Shown one piece after another: positions 36,170-46,558 of a stretch of 64,000 nucleotides of DNA (its first letter is position 1; the number at the start of each line of letters is the position of its first letter). The stretch lies in assembly GCF_001510715.1 (NCBI RefSeq), contig NZ_LMTJ01000001.1, positions 79,409 through 143,408 of the forward strand. Reading direction: 5' to 3'. This DNA comes from Bacillus sp. FJAT-29814 (GTDB lineage: Bacteria > Bacillota > Bacilli > Bacillales > Cytobacillaceae). Position numbers and translations under genes: made by a program. The notes below the pieces were generated by a model that saw only the letters and a program-made list of their open reading frames with translations, was not told the origin of the DNA and ran no database searches.

Positions 36170-36646
36170 TTGTTTCAAATTGGTGATTACATTGTTTATC
36201 CAACACAGGGTGCCGGGGTTATTGAAGCGATAGAAGAGAAGGAAGTCCTCGGTGAGAAACGGCCATACTATATAATAAAAATGAAAATTGTTAAAATGCA
36301 GGTTATGATTCCGCTTGGGAAAGAAAAAAATGCACGGATTCGTATCGTCTCAGACGATGATACACTCGAAGAAGTAATGGACGTATTTCATTATGGGGAA
36401 ACCAATACAAAACTCTCAATGAAAGAACGATACAAAATTAATACCGAAAAATTGAAAACCGGCGTAATGAAAGATGGAGCGGAAGTAGTCCGTGATTTAT
36501 TGCGCATAAATAAAAAAAAGTCGCTTAATTCAAGCGAAAAACAGATGCTCGAAAGTGCGCGGAAGATCTTTATTGGTGAACTTGGTCTCATAAAAGGACT
36601 CACTGATCATCAGGCAGCCGATATGTTAAATGACCAGGTCAGCTAA
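36170..36646 (+). CDS. CarD/CdnL-family transcriptional regulator
   Basis: A 158-residue protein whose first 65 residues form the RNA-polymerase-interacting domain (MFQIGDYIVYPTQGAGVIEAIEE, ...YYIIKMK...MIPLGKE); the rest is a helical domain. Such proteins bind the RNA polymerase beta subunit and stabilise open promoter complexes. TTG 36170 follows CGGAGGTG at good spacing. Transcribed alone. Confidence 0.88.
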   Translation: MFQIGDYIVYPTQGAGVIEAIEEKEVLGEKRPYYIIKMKIVKMQVMIPLGKEKNARIRIVSDDDTLEEVMDVFHYGETNTKLSMKERYKINTEKLKTGVMKDGAEVVRDLLRINKKKSLNSSEKQMLESARKIFIGELGLIKGLTDHQAADMLNDQVS

Positions 36647-36655
36647 TTTCGTACT

Positions 36656-36681
36656 TAAGAGAGTCGAACCTGCTCTCTTAT
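36656..36681 (+). terminator. Hairpin after the CarD-type gene
   Basis: AAGAGAG pairs with CTCTCTT; only a short T-run follows. Confidence 0.5.
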
Positions 36682-36859
36682 AATCAACATTAAATAATAC
36701 AATACATCTTATTCTTCATTTTCCTCACTCAATTGAACATTTCTACAAATTTTACAACACGTTTACTTTTCACAAGATGTTTTTTTATAGCGTTAATAGG
36801 TTGACTTTAAGGCTAGGCGGTCCGTTGGTGATGATGAAAGCTGAAGGGAGGAGAAACCA

Positions 36860-37057
36860 ATGTACGAGGTAGAAGGATTCCAAAGTATCGACTTTGCGGA
36901 ATTAATTCGTAATGTAAATGAGTTTCTAGGCACATTAGAGGACGGTAAACTGATTGATATCAAATACAATGCCACGCCTCTAGACGTTAGTAGTCATACG
37001 GAATACGGAGTTTATCCAGATTCAAAATATACGGCATTGATCATATTCAAAAAATAA
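36860..37057 (+). CDS. Small protein, possibly Cse60-like sporulation protein
   Basis: A 65-residue protein (IRNVNEFLGTLEDGKLIDIKYN, then YTALIIFKK). The alternation of a helix and IDIKYN/ALIIF strands recalls Cse60, a small sporulation protein of B. subtilis, but the match is from memory and weak. GGGAGGAG precedes the ATG. A family 1 repeat follows directly. Confidence 0.5.
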   Translation: MYEVEGFQSIDFAELIRNVNEFLGTLEDGKLIDIKYNATPLDVSSHTEYGVYPDSKYTALIIFKK

Positions 37058-37071
37058 CGGCTATTTTTAAA

Positions 37072-37122
37072 AATGTGCCAGGCACCATCCCAATTATGGG
37101 GAGGTGACTGGCACATTTTTTT
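37072..37122. repeat. Dispersed hairpin repeat family 1, copy 3
   Basis: AATGTGCCAGGCACC pairs with GGTGACTGGCACATT, followed by eight Ts. Confidence 0.8.
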
Positions 37123-37445
37123 TGATTCATTCATGTTTCAAATCAAGCCGCTGATAAGTGGTGCACTGAGCCGCTCTGCAGCTCAAAATGGGGGTTTTAG
37201 GGTTGTGAATAGTGGTATAAGACGCTACTGGATGGTTTAGTTTATTTCATAACTAAAGCGATGCTCTAATAGGGCACCGCTTTTCTGTTGTTTACTATTT
37301 TTAAAAGAATTTGTTAATCATCGAATGGAGTATGAACTCCTCCTAATTTAATTATAACATGAAAATAATGGTTATTACAGACTGTTTATTTTTAATGCCT
37401 ACTGCTAAAATCAATAGAACATAAATGGTTAGGGGGAGATGTTGA
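37123..37445. other. Intergenic region upstream of rph
   Basis: About 320 bases without a gene. A hairpin at 37255-37285 (AAAGCG ... CGCTTTT) could be an attenuator or terminator. The AT-rich 150 bases before rph should hold its promoter; I cannot point to a convincing one, nor to a rifamycin-associated element. Confidence 0.4.
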
Positions 37446-40049
<2,604 letters not shown>

Positions 40050-40059
40050 TGTCTAAATA

Positions 40060-40101
40060 AAGTGTCAGGCACTCTCCAGAAAATGGGTGGTGCCTGGTAT
40101 G
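40060..40101. repeat. Dispersed hairpin repeat family 1, copy 4
   Basis: AAGTGTCAGGCACTCTCCAG, AAAATGGG and TGGTGCCTGGTAT, directly after rph. More diverged than the other copies. Confidence 0.7.
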
Positions 40102-40122
40102 AAGATCGATATTTAACTTGTG

Positions 40123-40148
40123 TTCAACAATCGGACCAGATTGTTGAA
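40123..40148. repeat. Perfect inverted repeat
   Basis: TTCAACAATC-GGACCA-GATTGTTGAA. The left part, TTTAACTTGTGTTCAACAAT, recurs at about 47677-47697 after a family 2 repeat, so it may belong to that repeat group. Confidence 0.6.
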
Positions 40149-40238
40149 AAAGCTATTTGCGTAGAAGAGCCATTATGTGCAACGTTTCGTCGAATAACAA
40201 ATAAAAGCTGAATCTAAAGTATTACCTGTTTTAAAGAT

Positions 40239-40262
40239 CCTATCTGATGATAGGTTTTTTTA
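40239..40262 (+). terminator. Terminator downstream of rph
   Basis: CCTATC-TGAT-GATAGG followed by TTTTTTTATT. Confidence 0.85.
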
Positions 40263-40279
40263 TTAAATCCTCATAGCCA

Positions 40280-40306
40280 TGTCACAAATCCCTCTCCTAT
40301 TTCGTC
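40280..40306 (+). promoter_or_regulatory. Probable ECF41-type promoter
   Basis: TGTCACA at 40280-40286 and CGTC at 40303-40306, 16 bases apart, match the -35/-10 elements reported for ECF41 sigma factors. It lies about 50 bases before the selenoprotein-like gene, and an ECF41 sigma gene is the next gene after that. Confidence 0.78.
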
Positions 40307-40356
40307 CCTATGTGTGAAAGATAAAACAGGTTGAAAATGAAAAGGAGGCATATTTG

Positions 40357-41172
40357 ATGGCAAATATTCATTCATCTTCCAAGGTTGGCTTTGGTAGAAG
40401 GGTAGCATTCAAGCTGGCTCAATCGAAATTGATGGGTAAATTGATCGAGAAATACCCCAAATTTATTGATCGAATCAGTATGAAAAGTATGAAATTGGGC
40501 AGTGAAAGGAGTGGAGATGTTCCCTGGACTCCATTAAAAAGGCCGATTGAGGAAAGTCGGGTGGCTCTCATTACCACGGGAGGCATTATCCTGAAAAGCC
40601 AACCCCCATTTGACTTGAACGATTCCAAGGGGGATTGCTCCTATCGTGTGATTCCCTCAGATACACCCTCAAGTGAAACGGTGATCAGTCATTTATTTTA
40701 TGATCATAGCGATGTAAAGGTTGATTTGGAAATCATGTTCCCCTTAGCCACTCTACACCGCTTGCAACGGGAAGGTAAAGTAGGGAGTATCGCTCCGCGT
40801 CACTTCAGTTTTCAGGGAGGAATTCATGATCCCTCTCCGTTGGTTGAAAAAACAGGACCAGAAGTTGCGCGCAGTCTTGTGAAGGACCAGGTGGATTTGG
40901 CCATTCTGACTCCTGCCTGAAGCCACTGTCATCGGTCCGTGGGACTGATCGCACGAGAATTGGAAAAACAGGGAATAGCGACAATCACAGTAACCCTGTT
41001 ACCAGAAACGACAAATGCTTTGGGAGTACCCCGATCGATTTATTTCCCCAACAAACTTGGGAGTCCGATCGGTCGTGCCAACAAAAAGGAGGAACAGTAC
41101 TCTGCTTTGTTACAATGTTTGGATGCATTGGGCAAAGCAAAAAAAGGGGAGATGATCACCGGGACGAGATGA
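40357..41172 (+). CDS. GrdB-like 'selenoprotein B' family protein with in-frame UGA (Sec188)
   Basis: Read through the TGA at 40918-40920, this is one 271-residue protein. The N-terminal part has TTGGIILKSQPPFD, RVIPSDT, the family's ISHLFYDHSD, MFPLATLHRL and GSIAPRHFSFQG; then DLAILTPA, the UGA, SHCHRSVGLIARELE. The UGA replaces the first residue of a UxxC/CxxC redox pair, where glycine/betaine/D-proline reductase B-type proteins carry selenocysteine. Both halves are well conserved, against simple decay. AAGGAGG precedes ATG 40357. It is probably driven by the ECF41-type promoter. The reaction is unknown; a reductive or detoxifying role is inference. Confidence 0.8.
40931..40949 (+). promoter_or_regulatory. 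Candidate bacterial SECIS hairpin
   Basis: ATCGGTCC-GTG-GGACTGAT forms an eight-pair stem (one G-U pair) with loop GUG. The loop begins with G and lies 18 bases after the UGA, within the spacing and loop rules described for bacterial SECIS elements. Confidence 0.65.
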
Positions 41173-41280
41173 AACAATCTCGTTTCAACGGATAGAATAG
41201 CCCTATTGGGCTGAAATTTATGGTAAAATATAGAAAAGAGTGTAATGCAGGGTGCTCACAAACAAAAGGGTGTGCTTTGA

Positions 41281-42204
41281 ATGCCGGACGGCTCTAAATC
41301 TAAACATCTTCCACCTGATGATGATATGACCAATATGGCTGATATAACCGAAGTTTACTCTTCTTATAAATCGGCTCTTTTTTCGCTTGCTTATCGTATG
41401 TTGGGAAGTGTGACCGATGCAGAAGACATCGTACAAGAAGCTTTTTTGAATTTGAATCAAGTTTCTTTGCATTCGATTCATCATGTGAAAAGTTATTTAT
41501 GGAAGGTCACAACAAACCTTTGCATTGACTTCCTGCGTTCTGCCCGAAAGAGGAGAGAAGTGTATGTCGGTTCCTGGTTACCGGAACCGATCATTAACGG
41601 AAAGGGGGCGGATCCGGCAGACAGGGTGATTGCCAATGAGGAGTTATCCATCGCTTTTTTACATCTACTTGAAAATTTAAATCCGGTGGAAAGAGCGGTA
41701 TTCCTTCTGCGGGAAGTTTACTCTTATTCTTACGATGAGATTGCGCAATTAATAGGTAAATCTCCTGATAACAGCCGAAAAATCCAAAGCAGAGCGAAAC
41801 AAAAAGTCGGCGATTTATCCCCCAAAGAGGGGGGAGATAGGAATAAAAAAGAAGAAACTGTGCGTGACTTTATGGAGGCAGTTCAAAGCAACAACACCGA
41901 AAAACTTTTGTCCGTTTTATTAGATGACTTCACTATTTATTCCGACGGGGGAGGTAAAGTGAAAGCAAACTTGCGTCCTATCTTTGGAATTAAACGAGCC
42001 GTCGCCGCTTTAAAGGGTTTCAACAGTAGAATCCCATCCAATTTGATTGTCATGGAAGCGGATGTGAACGGACAACCGGGAATTATTTTGAAGGCGGACG
42101 ATCAAATTTTTTATGTATTGGCATTTCAATTCGATGACGATAAACTTTCTGCTTTATACAACATAGTTAATCCAGATAAACTGAAGCATTTGAAAAAAAG
42201 CTGA
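41281..42204 (+). CDS. ECF41-family sigma factor with SnoaL-like C-terminal domain
   Basis: A 307-residue extracytoplasmic function sigma factor. Sigma-2 lies at about residues 28-92 (LAYRMLGSVTDAEDIVQEAF) and sigma-4 at 120-175. WLPEP in the linker (99-103), DGGGKV (222-227) and NPDKL (297-301) in the C-terminal extension are ECF41 hallmarks; the extension replaces a separate anti-sigma factor. Instead of the usual COE partner, its upstream neighbour is the selenoprotein-like gene, whose promoter fits ECF41. Two small hairpins lie between the genes, so co-transcription is likely but not certain. Confidence 0.9.
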   Translation: MPDGSKSKHLPPDDDMTNMADITEVYSSYKSALFSLAYRMLGSVTDAEDIVQEAFLNLNQVSLHSIHHVKSYLWKVTTNLCIDFLRSARKRREVYVGSWLPEPIINGKGADPADRVIANEELSIAFLHLLENLNPVERAVFLLREVYSYSYDEIAQLIGKSPDNSRKIQSRAKQKVGDLSPKEGGDRNKKEETVRDFMEAVQSNNTEKLLSVLLDDFTIYSDGGGKVKANLRPIFGIKRAVAALKGFNSRIPSNLIVMEADVNGQPGIILKADDQIFYVLAFQFDDDKLSALYNIVNPDKLKHLKKS

Positions 42205-42738
42205 AATGACAGTGGGAGTGAATCATTGAAAGTCCGTTTTGTGAAATACATGAACCGCATTAGGGGTTGAATGGGGTAAAGACAAAGCAAAGTTGAAGCT
42301 AATACTGAATTTTCCTTGACCCTAGCCCATCACCGACGTAACAAACACTTCTGTGACCTTTAGGACTTTCCGCTGAACAATCCCACCCTTCTTTTTATCA
42401 TGATCAGCAACATCTGGTCCACTGTCAGTTTTTCCATTTCATAGAGCGATCACAAAATTTAAGAACGAATCACCTAGGGAATGGCTTCTATTTTATTCTT
42501 CCACTATCGGGCGCTTTTCTTTAATAAGAGGGCGTCTTTTTGTAATGCCTCAACACATTTAAGAGATTAAATCTTGTTAGGGTAATGAAAAGATTGTGAA
42601 GATTTCTATTTAAACTACCATGAAAATTAAACTTCTGTGAGATCCGAAAAATCGCAATACTTAAATAGACGCAGCTCATTCATCTTTTTAAAAAGGGTGG
42701 AGCGTCTGATCTTTGGTGTTTTTAATTTGTTTAATGGA
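42205..42738. other. Long intergenic region left of the IS element
   Basis: About 530 bases without a credible gene. It holds a partial family 2 repeat (42492-42543) and, at about 42663-42708, an imperfect hairpin (AGACGCAGCTC ... GAGCGTCT) that may be the transposase 3' terminator or part of the IS right end. Scattered short frames on both strands suggest decayed sequence. Confidence 0.45.
42492..42543 (+). repeat. Family 2 hairpin repeat, partial copy (left module)
   Basis: TTCCACTATCGGGCGCTTTT, CTTTAATAAGAGGGCGTC and a T-run. Resembles the left module at 47586 and 55500. Confidence 0.55.
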
Positions 42739-43956
42739 TTAGGAAGCTTCTGTTATTGTAACCGTATAGCCTAAGTTTTCTAGTCTTCGAACCGAATGGC
42801 GGACAATTGATACCTGTCTTTGCTTATCAAAGTAGTCTTCACCTAAGTCTACATACATTTCTTTTCTAGTTAATAGGTAATATGCGATCCGCAATATCGC
42901 ATGGGCAACTACAATAGCTGCTCTTTTATTGCCTTTTCGTCCTGCTGTTCGTCTATACAACGCACCAAGATAGTTTTTTGAACCTCTCACTGATTGAGCT
43001 GCTTCAGTTAATGCTGATCTTAAATACTTATTCCCCTTTTTAGATCTAGTGGACTTTCTTTTCCCTGCGCTTTCGTTATGACCTGGTACGAGAGCTGCCC
43101 ATGAACAAAGATGAGCGGCAGTTGGAAATTGACTTTTAACATCAGTGCCGATTTCAGCTAAGATTTGTTCAGCCATTCTTCTGGCTATTCCAGGAATAGA
43201 ATCTAGTCTTTCAATATCTTCTTCATACGAGTTAACACGTTCTGCTATCTCTTGATCTAACATTTCAATTTGGGCGGTGAGAAAATCAATGTGAGCTAAA
43301 ATCGTTTTGAGCATTAATCGTTGATGTGGATTAACATAGCCCTGAAGTGCTAATTCAAGCTCTTCTTTTTTCTTTTTCATCGTACGCCGGGCGAAATTTG
43401 CTAGTTTTTCAGGATCCTCTTCACCATCCGCGATAGCTCGAAGCATATCTTTAGCTGACACGCCCATAATATCAGATACAACTGATCCAAGTTTGATATT
43501 GGCTCCTTCTAAAACTTTCTGAATTCGATTATGTTGTCTAGCGCGTTCCTCAATAATACTGCGGCGATAGCGAACTAGTTCCCGTAATTCCCGTTGAGTA
43601 CGATTCGGAATAAAACTAGCTTTGAGAAGACCATGGCGAAGGAGTTGCGCAATCCACTCTGCATCCTTTACGTCGGTCTTACGACCGGGGAGTGCCTTCA
43701 TGTGTTGGGCATTCACAACTAAAAACTCTATTCCTTCAGACTCTAATAAGTTAACAATAGGTTTCCAGTATACACTTGTGCTTTCCATGGCAACGTGAGT
43801 ACAAGAATTCTCCTTGATCCAATCCAATAACTTTAATAGAAAAACAGTCTTTGTGGAAAACGTTTGGACCTCCTTTCCATCGGGTGTCATAATACAAGCA
43901 GTGATATTGTCCTTATGGACATCTAAACCACACGCTCTTTCAATGATTACGTCCAT
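42739..43956 (-). CDS. IS110-family DEDD transposase
   Basis: A 405-residue recombinase with the RuvC-like N-terminal domain (Asp12 in GLDVHKD, Glu58 in AMESTSVYW, Asp95 and Asp98 in RKTDVKDAEW), a coiled-coil middle, and the C-terminal Tnp domain with the catalytic serine in PGHNESAGK followed by RSKKGNKYLRSAL. It looks intact. The enzyme is guided by a bridge RNA encoded in the element's non-coding end. Confidence 0.95.
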   Translation of the reverse strand: MDVIIERACGLDVHKDNITACIMTPDGKEVQTFSTKTVFLLKLLDWIKENSCTHVAMESTSVYWKPIVNLLESEGIEFLVVNAQHMKALPGRKTDVKDAEWIAQLLRHGLLKASFIPNRTQRELRELVRYRRSIIEERARQHNRIQKVLEGANIKLGSVVSDIMGVSAKDMLRAIADGEEDPEKLANFARRTMKKKKEELELALQGYVNPHQRLMLKTILAHIDFLTAQIEMLDQEIAERVNSYEEDIERLDSIPGIARRMAEQILAEIGTDVKSQFPTAAHLCSWAALVPGHNESAGKRKSTRSKKGNKYLRSALTEAAQSVRGSKNYLGALYRRTAGRKGNKRAAIVVAHAILRIAYYLLTRKEMYVDLGEDYFDKQRQVSIVRHSVRRLENLGYTVTITEAS

Positions 43957-44150
43957 TGAAAATCTTCCTTTCTAGGCAAAAAAAGTTGGAGGGCTGGTGC
44001 AACAATCAGAATAAGGATTAATCTACCATGAGTGCTTCCCGCAAGGGAGCGACAGTTTGTGATGCACCGTGGTCGTTGGAGTCAGACTATAGGATGGGCT
44101 CTAAGGCACCATAGTTTATCGACCTTCCTCTCCCAGCCTTAGAACAAGTA
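43957..44150 (-). ncRNA. Candidate IS110 bridge RNA
   Basis: The region 5' of the transposase has nested stems: GGTGCA (43996-44001) with TGCACC (44063-44068) enclosing GCTTCCC-GCAA-GGGAGC (44034-44050), and further paired stretches to about 44140. Bridge (seek) RNAs of IS110 elements come from just this position and carry two loops pairing with target and donor DNA. Boundaries and loops are inferred. Confidence 0.55.
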
Positions 44151-44250
44151 TGGACGGATTCAATACATTTTCATTCTTTGTGGTGAAAAGCTGATTTTTG
44201 GCGATTCATGGATGGCTATAGGGGGCATTTCTTTAATAGAGGTGAAGTTT

Positions 44251-44503
44251 GTGAAATATACTTGTCCTTGTTGTGGGTATAAAACATTAGATGAAGAACT
44301 ACCAGGAACATATGATATTTGCGGTATTTGTTTTTGGAGTTCAATATATAGACCCTGATTATGAAGGTGGTGCAAATGGGGTTTCATTAAAACAAGCACA
44401 ACAAAATTTTATTAAATTTGGGGCTTGTGATGTAGGCAGTATTAGGTTTGTAAGACAACCAAATCAAGAAGACACTAAAGACCCGAACTGGAAGCCGTTA
44501 TGA
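44251..44503 (+). pseudogene. Frameshifted CPCC-family cysteine-rich protein
   Basis: GTG 44251 (after AGAGGTGAAG) opens MKYTCPCCGYKTLDEELPGT and YDICGICFW, then runs out of frame at about 44337-44341 and stops. The next frame continues the same family with VQYIDPDYEGGANGVSLKQA and FGACD to a TGA at 44501-44503. Family members have an acidic EDD-type stretch after CFW; its loss indicates a small deletion. The element inserted just upstream (IS110) may be linked to the loss of function. Confidence 0.85.
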
Positions 44504-44510
44504 TTATGTA

Positions 44511-44604
44511 CATTATTCAAGTAACGGAGGCGTCCCTTTAAGATCCGGCTGCCATTACTGTGGCCATTTTTATTCAATGAAAGGGGCAGTTAAGTTTAAG
44601 AAGG
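44511..44604 (+). repeat. Family 2 hairpin repeat, full copy
   Basis: Left module (TTCAAGTAACGGAGGCGTCC, then CTTTAAGATC), a central hairpin around GGCTGCCATTACTGTGGCC, and right module (TTCAATGAAAGGGGCAGTTA, then AGTTTAAGAAGGA). Confidence 0.75.
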
Positions 44605-44659
44605 AAACAGTTGATATAATATCGTATTAATTAAATATCGATTTTATGGAGGATATATA

Positions 44660-45184
44660 ATGAGTAAATATAGTGAAGGTTATTTATGTAGATGTTGTGG
44701 AAAGTTTCACGATGAACTCCCTATGAGTTATGGTAGTCCTGTTCCTGACTATTGTTACCATATACCATCAGAAGAGAAAGAAAAACGGATAGAAATGAAT
44801 GATGATTTGTGCATCATCGACGATGAACATTTTTTTATACGTGGATGTATTGAAATTCCTGTAAAAGACGGAGAAGGACCGTTTATTTGGGATGTCTGGG
44901 TTTCGTTAAGTGAAACAAATTTTAATATTACCAATGACTATTGGGATGTGGAAGGAAGAGAAGAAAAACTGGAACCGATGTTTGGCTGGTTATCAACTGA
45001 TATTCCTTGTTATCCCGAAACAATAAATTTAAAAACAAATGTCCATACTCGTTCATTAGGAGAACGACCTTACATTGAGTTAGAACCGACCAAGCATCCC
45101 TTAGCTATTGAACAAAGAAAAGGGATAACAATGAAGCGTATAAAGCAGATTGCTGAAGAGCTCTGTAATGAGGAGGAACAATAA
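44660..45184 (+). CDS. DUF2199-family protein
   Basis: A 174-residue protein starting with a CxxC pair (YLCRCCGKFHDELPMSYG) followed by PDYCYHIPSEEKEKRI, DDLCIIDDEHFFIRGCIEIPV and FIWDVWVSLSE, the pattern of the DUF2199 family. A zinc ribbon at the N-terminus is likely. The function is unknown; such genes often occur among small accessory genes in Bacillus. GGAGGA precedes the ATG. Confidence 0.8.
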   Translation: MSKYSEGYLCRCCGKFHDELPMSYGSPVPDYCYHIPSEEKEKRIEMNDDLCIIDDEHFFIRGCIEIPVKDGEGPFIWDVWVSLSETNFNITNDYWDVEGREEKLEPMFGWLSTDIPCYPETINLKTNVHTRSLGERPYIELEPTKHPLAIEQRKGITMKRIKQIAEELCNEEEQ

Positions 45185-45192
45185 TACCCCAT

Positions 45193-45229
45193 TCTTCTTC
45201 AACTAAAGGCAGATTAGCTGAAGAAGGAA
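45193..45229 (+). repeat. Family 2 hairpin repeat, right module
   Basis: TTCTTCAACTAAAGGCAGAT and TAGCTGAAGAAGGAA; the ends pair. Confidence 0.65.
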
Positions 45230-45320
45230 ATAGAAAATAAAAGTAGAATTTATTTTTAAGGATTGAATTTGTTATGCCGAGTCAGAATAGTTAAACAACG
45301 ATTGATTAATTGGGAGTTAG

Positions 45321-45455
45321 ATGATGAGAAATCATAAAAGAAATAAAGACGGCTTTTTTAAAGATACCCTAATTGAGTTTATATTTGAAGTGGTTTGGAA
45401 TATCTTAATGTTTATACCAAGAATGATCATTCGCTTAATAGGAAACATTTGGTGA
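45321..45455 (+). CDS. Small membrane-associated protein, 44 residues
   Basis: MMRNHKRNKDGFFKDTLIEF is followed by a hydrophobic stretch (VWNILMFIPRMIIRLIG). GGGAG lies just before the first ATG; ATG 45324 is an alternative. A basic N-terminus and one membrane helix suggest a small membrane protein. No family known to me. Confidence 0.55.
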   Translation: MMRNHKRNKDGFFKDTLIEFIFEVVWNILMFIPRMIIRLIGNIW

Positions 45456-45496
45456 AGCAGTTAGTCGAAATAGAGCTATGAGGGCGATTGCAAAAA

Positions 45497-45556
45497 ACAG
45501 CTGTCTTTCTGGCAGCTTTTTCTTATTAAGCTAACGAAGCAGTTACATTAATAAGT
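45497..45556 (+). repeat. Terminator plus family 2 right module
   Basis: AGCTGTCTTTCTGGCAGCT followed by TTTTTCTTATTAAGCTAACG and AAGCAGTTA. The hairpin should terminate the 44-residue gene. Confidence 0.6.
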
Positions 45557-45668
45557 CAATTGGATCTTTGTAGGAAAGTTAGTTGTTTAATTTAAGTTGC
45601 GTAGTAGTTTAATAAGAGGACACAAGGTAGGATAGACCAATTACTATTATGATAGGGAGCGTATTATT

Positions 45669-46364
45669 TTGGATCGAATTTATTTTGTAGATAACCCTTG
45701 GTCTAATGGTCATCGAATCATCAACTTTAAGTGGAGTGCACATTTTAAATATGAAGAAGAGGAAGAATTGAAAGAAAGAACAGGATTGTATTTTGATTTA
45801 CATCTGAAGACTGCGGAATATTATGAAGAAGATTTAGATGAGGCTGAAAGCGAAGAATACGAAGGAGTAGACGATTGGCACGCTAAGATTGTATGGGGCA
45901 ACTATCATAGTTGTACCATGTCATCTCAATACTGGGATAATAAAGGTTTTCGTGTAGGAAGTGATGAGGCACCATTTGACTTAGAAACACTAGATGGGAA
46001 GGAATATGCAATTGACTATTTATCCAAGGATAAACAGGAAAACTTGGATCTAGATTTGACTGCATTTGATGTTTATTTGCTCGGTCACGATGCAACAGCC
46101 TTTCATAATATTAAGTTTACTAAGGTAGAAGACCAGTCTTATCAAATTGATTGGAAGGGTAAGGTGGCTCTCGTTTATACAGGTGATTACGAGTTCAGAT
46201 ATGATTTTCATACATTAATTTCATCTACGTCATTTAGCGGTATTACTATTCCTGATGAAATAACGGATGATAGGGCCTATGAACTTCTAGAGCGCTTCGT
46301 TAGTAAACCAACATTATTTAAATTGCAGAATGATAATGGGAAAAGAAAATTTATACTTAAATAA
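45669..46364 (+). CDS. Hypothetical 231-residue protein
   Basis: A soluble, acidic protein with many aromatic residues (RIINFKWSAHFKYEEEEELK, WHAKIVWGNYHSCTMSSQYW) and a predicted beta-rich body; HNIKFTKVEDQSYQIDWKGK near residue 145 looks like repeated strands. No catalytic motif or signal is visible. TTG 45669 follows ATAGGGAGCG. I do not recognise the family. Confidence 0.65.
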   Translation: MDRIYFVDNPWSNGHRIINFKWSAHFKYEEEEELKERTGLYFDLHLKTAEYYEEDLDEAESEEYEGVDDWHAKIVWGNYHSCTMSSQYWDNKGFRVGSDEAPFDLETLDGKEYAIDYLSKDKQENLDLDLTAFDVYLLGHDATAFHNIKFTKVEDQSYQIDWKGKVALVYTGDYEFRYDFHTLISSTSFSGITIPDEITDDRAYELLERFVSKPTLFKLQNDNGKRKFILK

Positions 46365-46558
46365 TGAGATGGCATATGTTACTTATTTCTTACAAGGCAG
46401 AGTAATAGGGGTTATTAAATAAAAACGTTTAAGTGGTTACTATTATCCGAAAATTACCAGGATTGTGAAAAATATTTTTAAAAAATGTGGTTGTCAATTA
46501 CAAATTGAGTTAATAAATGAGGCGTTAATATATGAAGTTAATAAATGGGGGAAGTTGA

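Larger units (their letters stand above)
42739..44150 (-). mobile_element. IS110-family insertion sequence (ends approximate)
   Basis: Transposase gene plus about 190 bases of structured non-coding DNA upstream of it. IS110 elements lack terminal inverted repeats and target duplications, so I cannot fix the ends from one copy. The left limit may extend to about 42600. Confidence 0.7.

Noticed and set aside
40939..41172. Separate 77-residue gene from GTG 40939
   Set aside because: No ribosome binding site; its sequence is the direct continuation of the GrdB-like protein across the UGA.
42333..42360. Second ECF41-like promoter on the minus strand (GTCACA ... CGTC)
   Set aside because: The spacer is only 13 bases and no gene follows in that direction at a useful distance.
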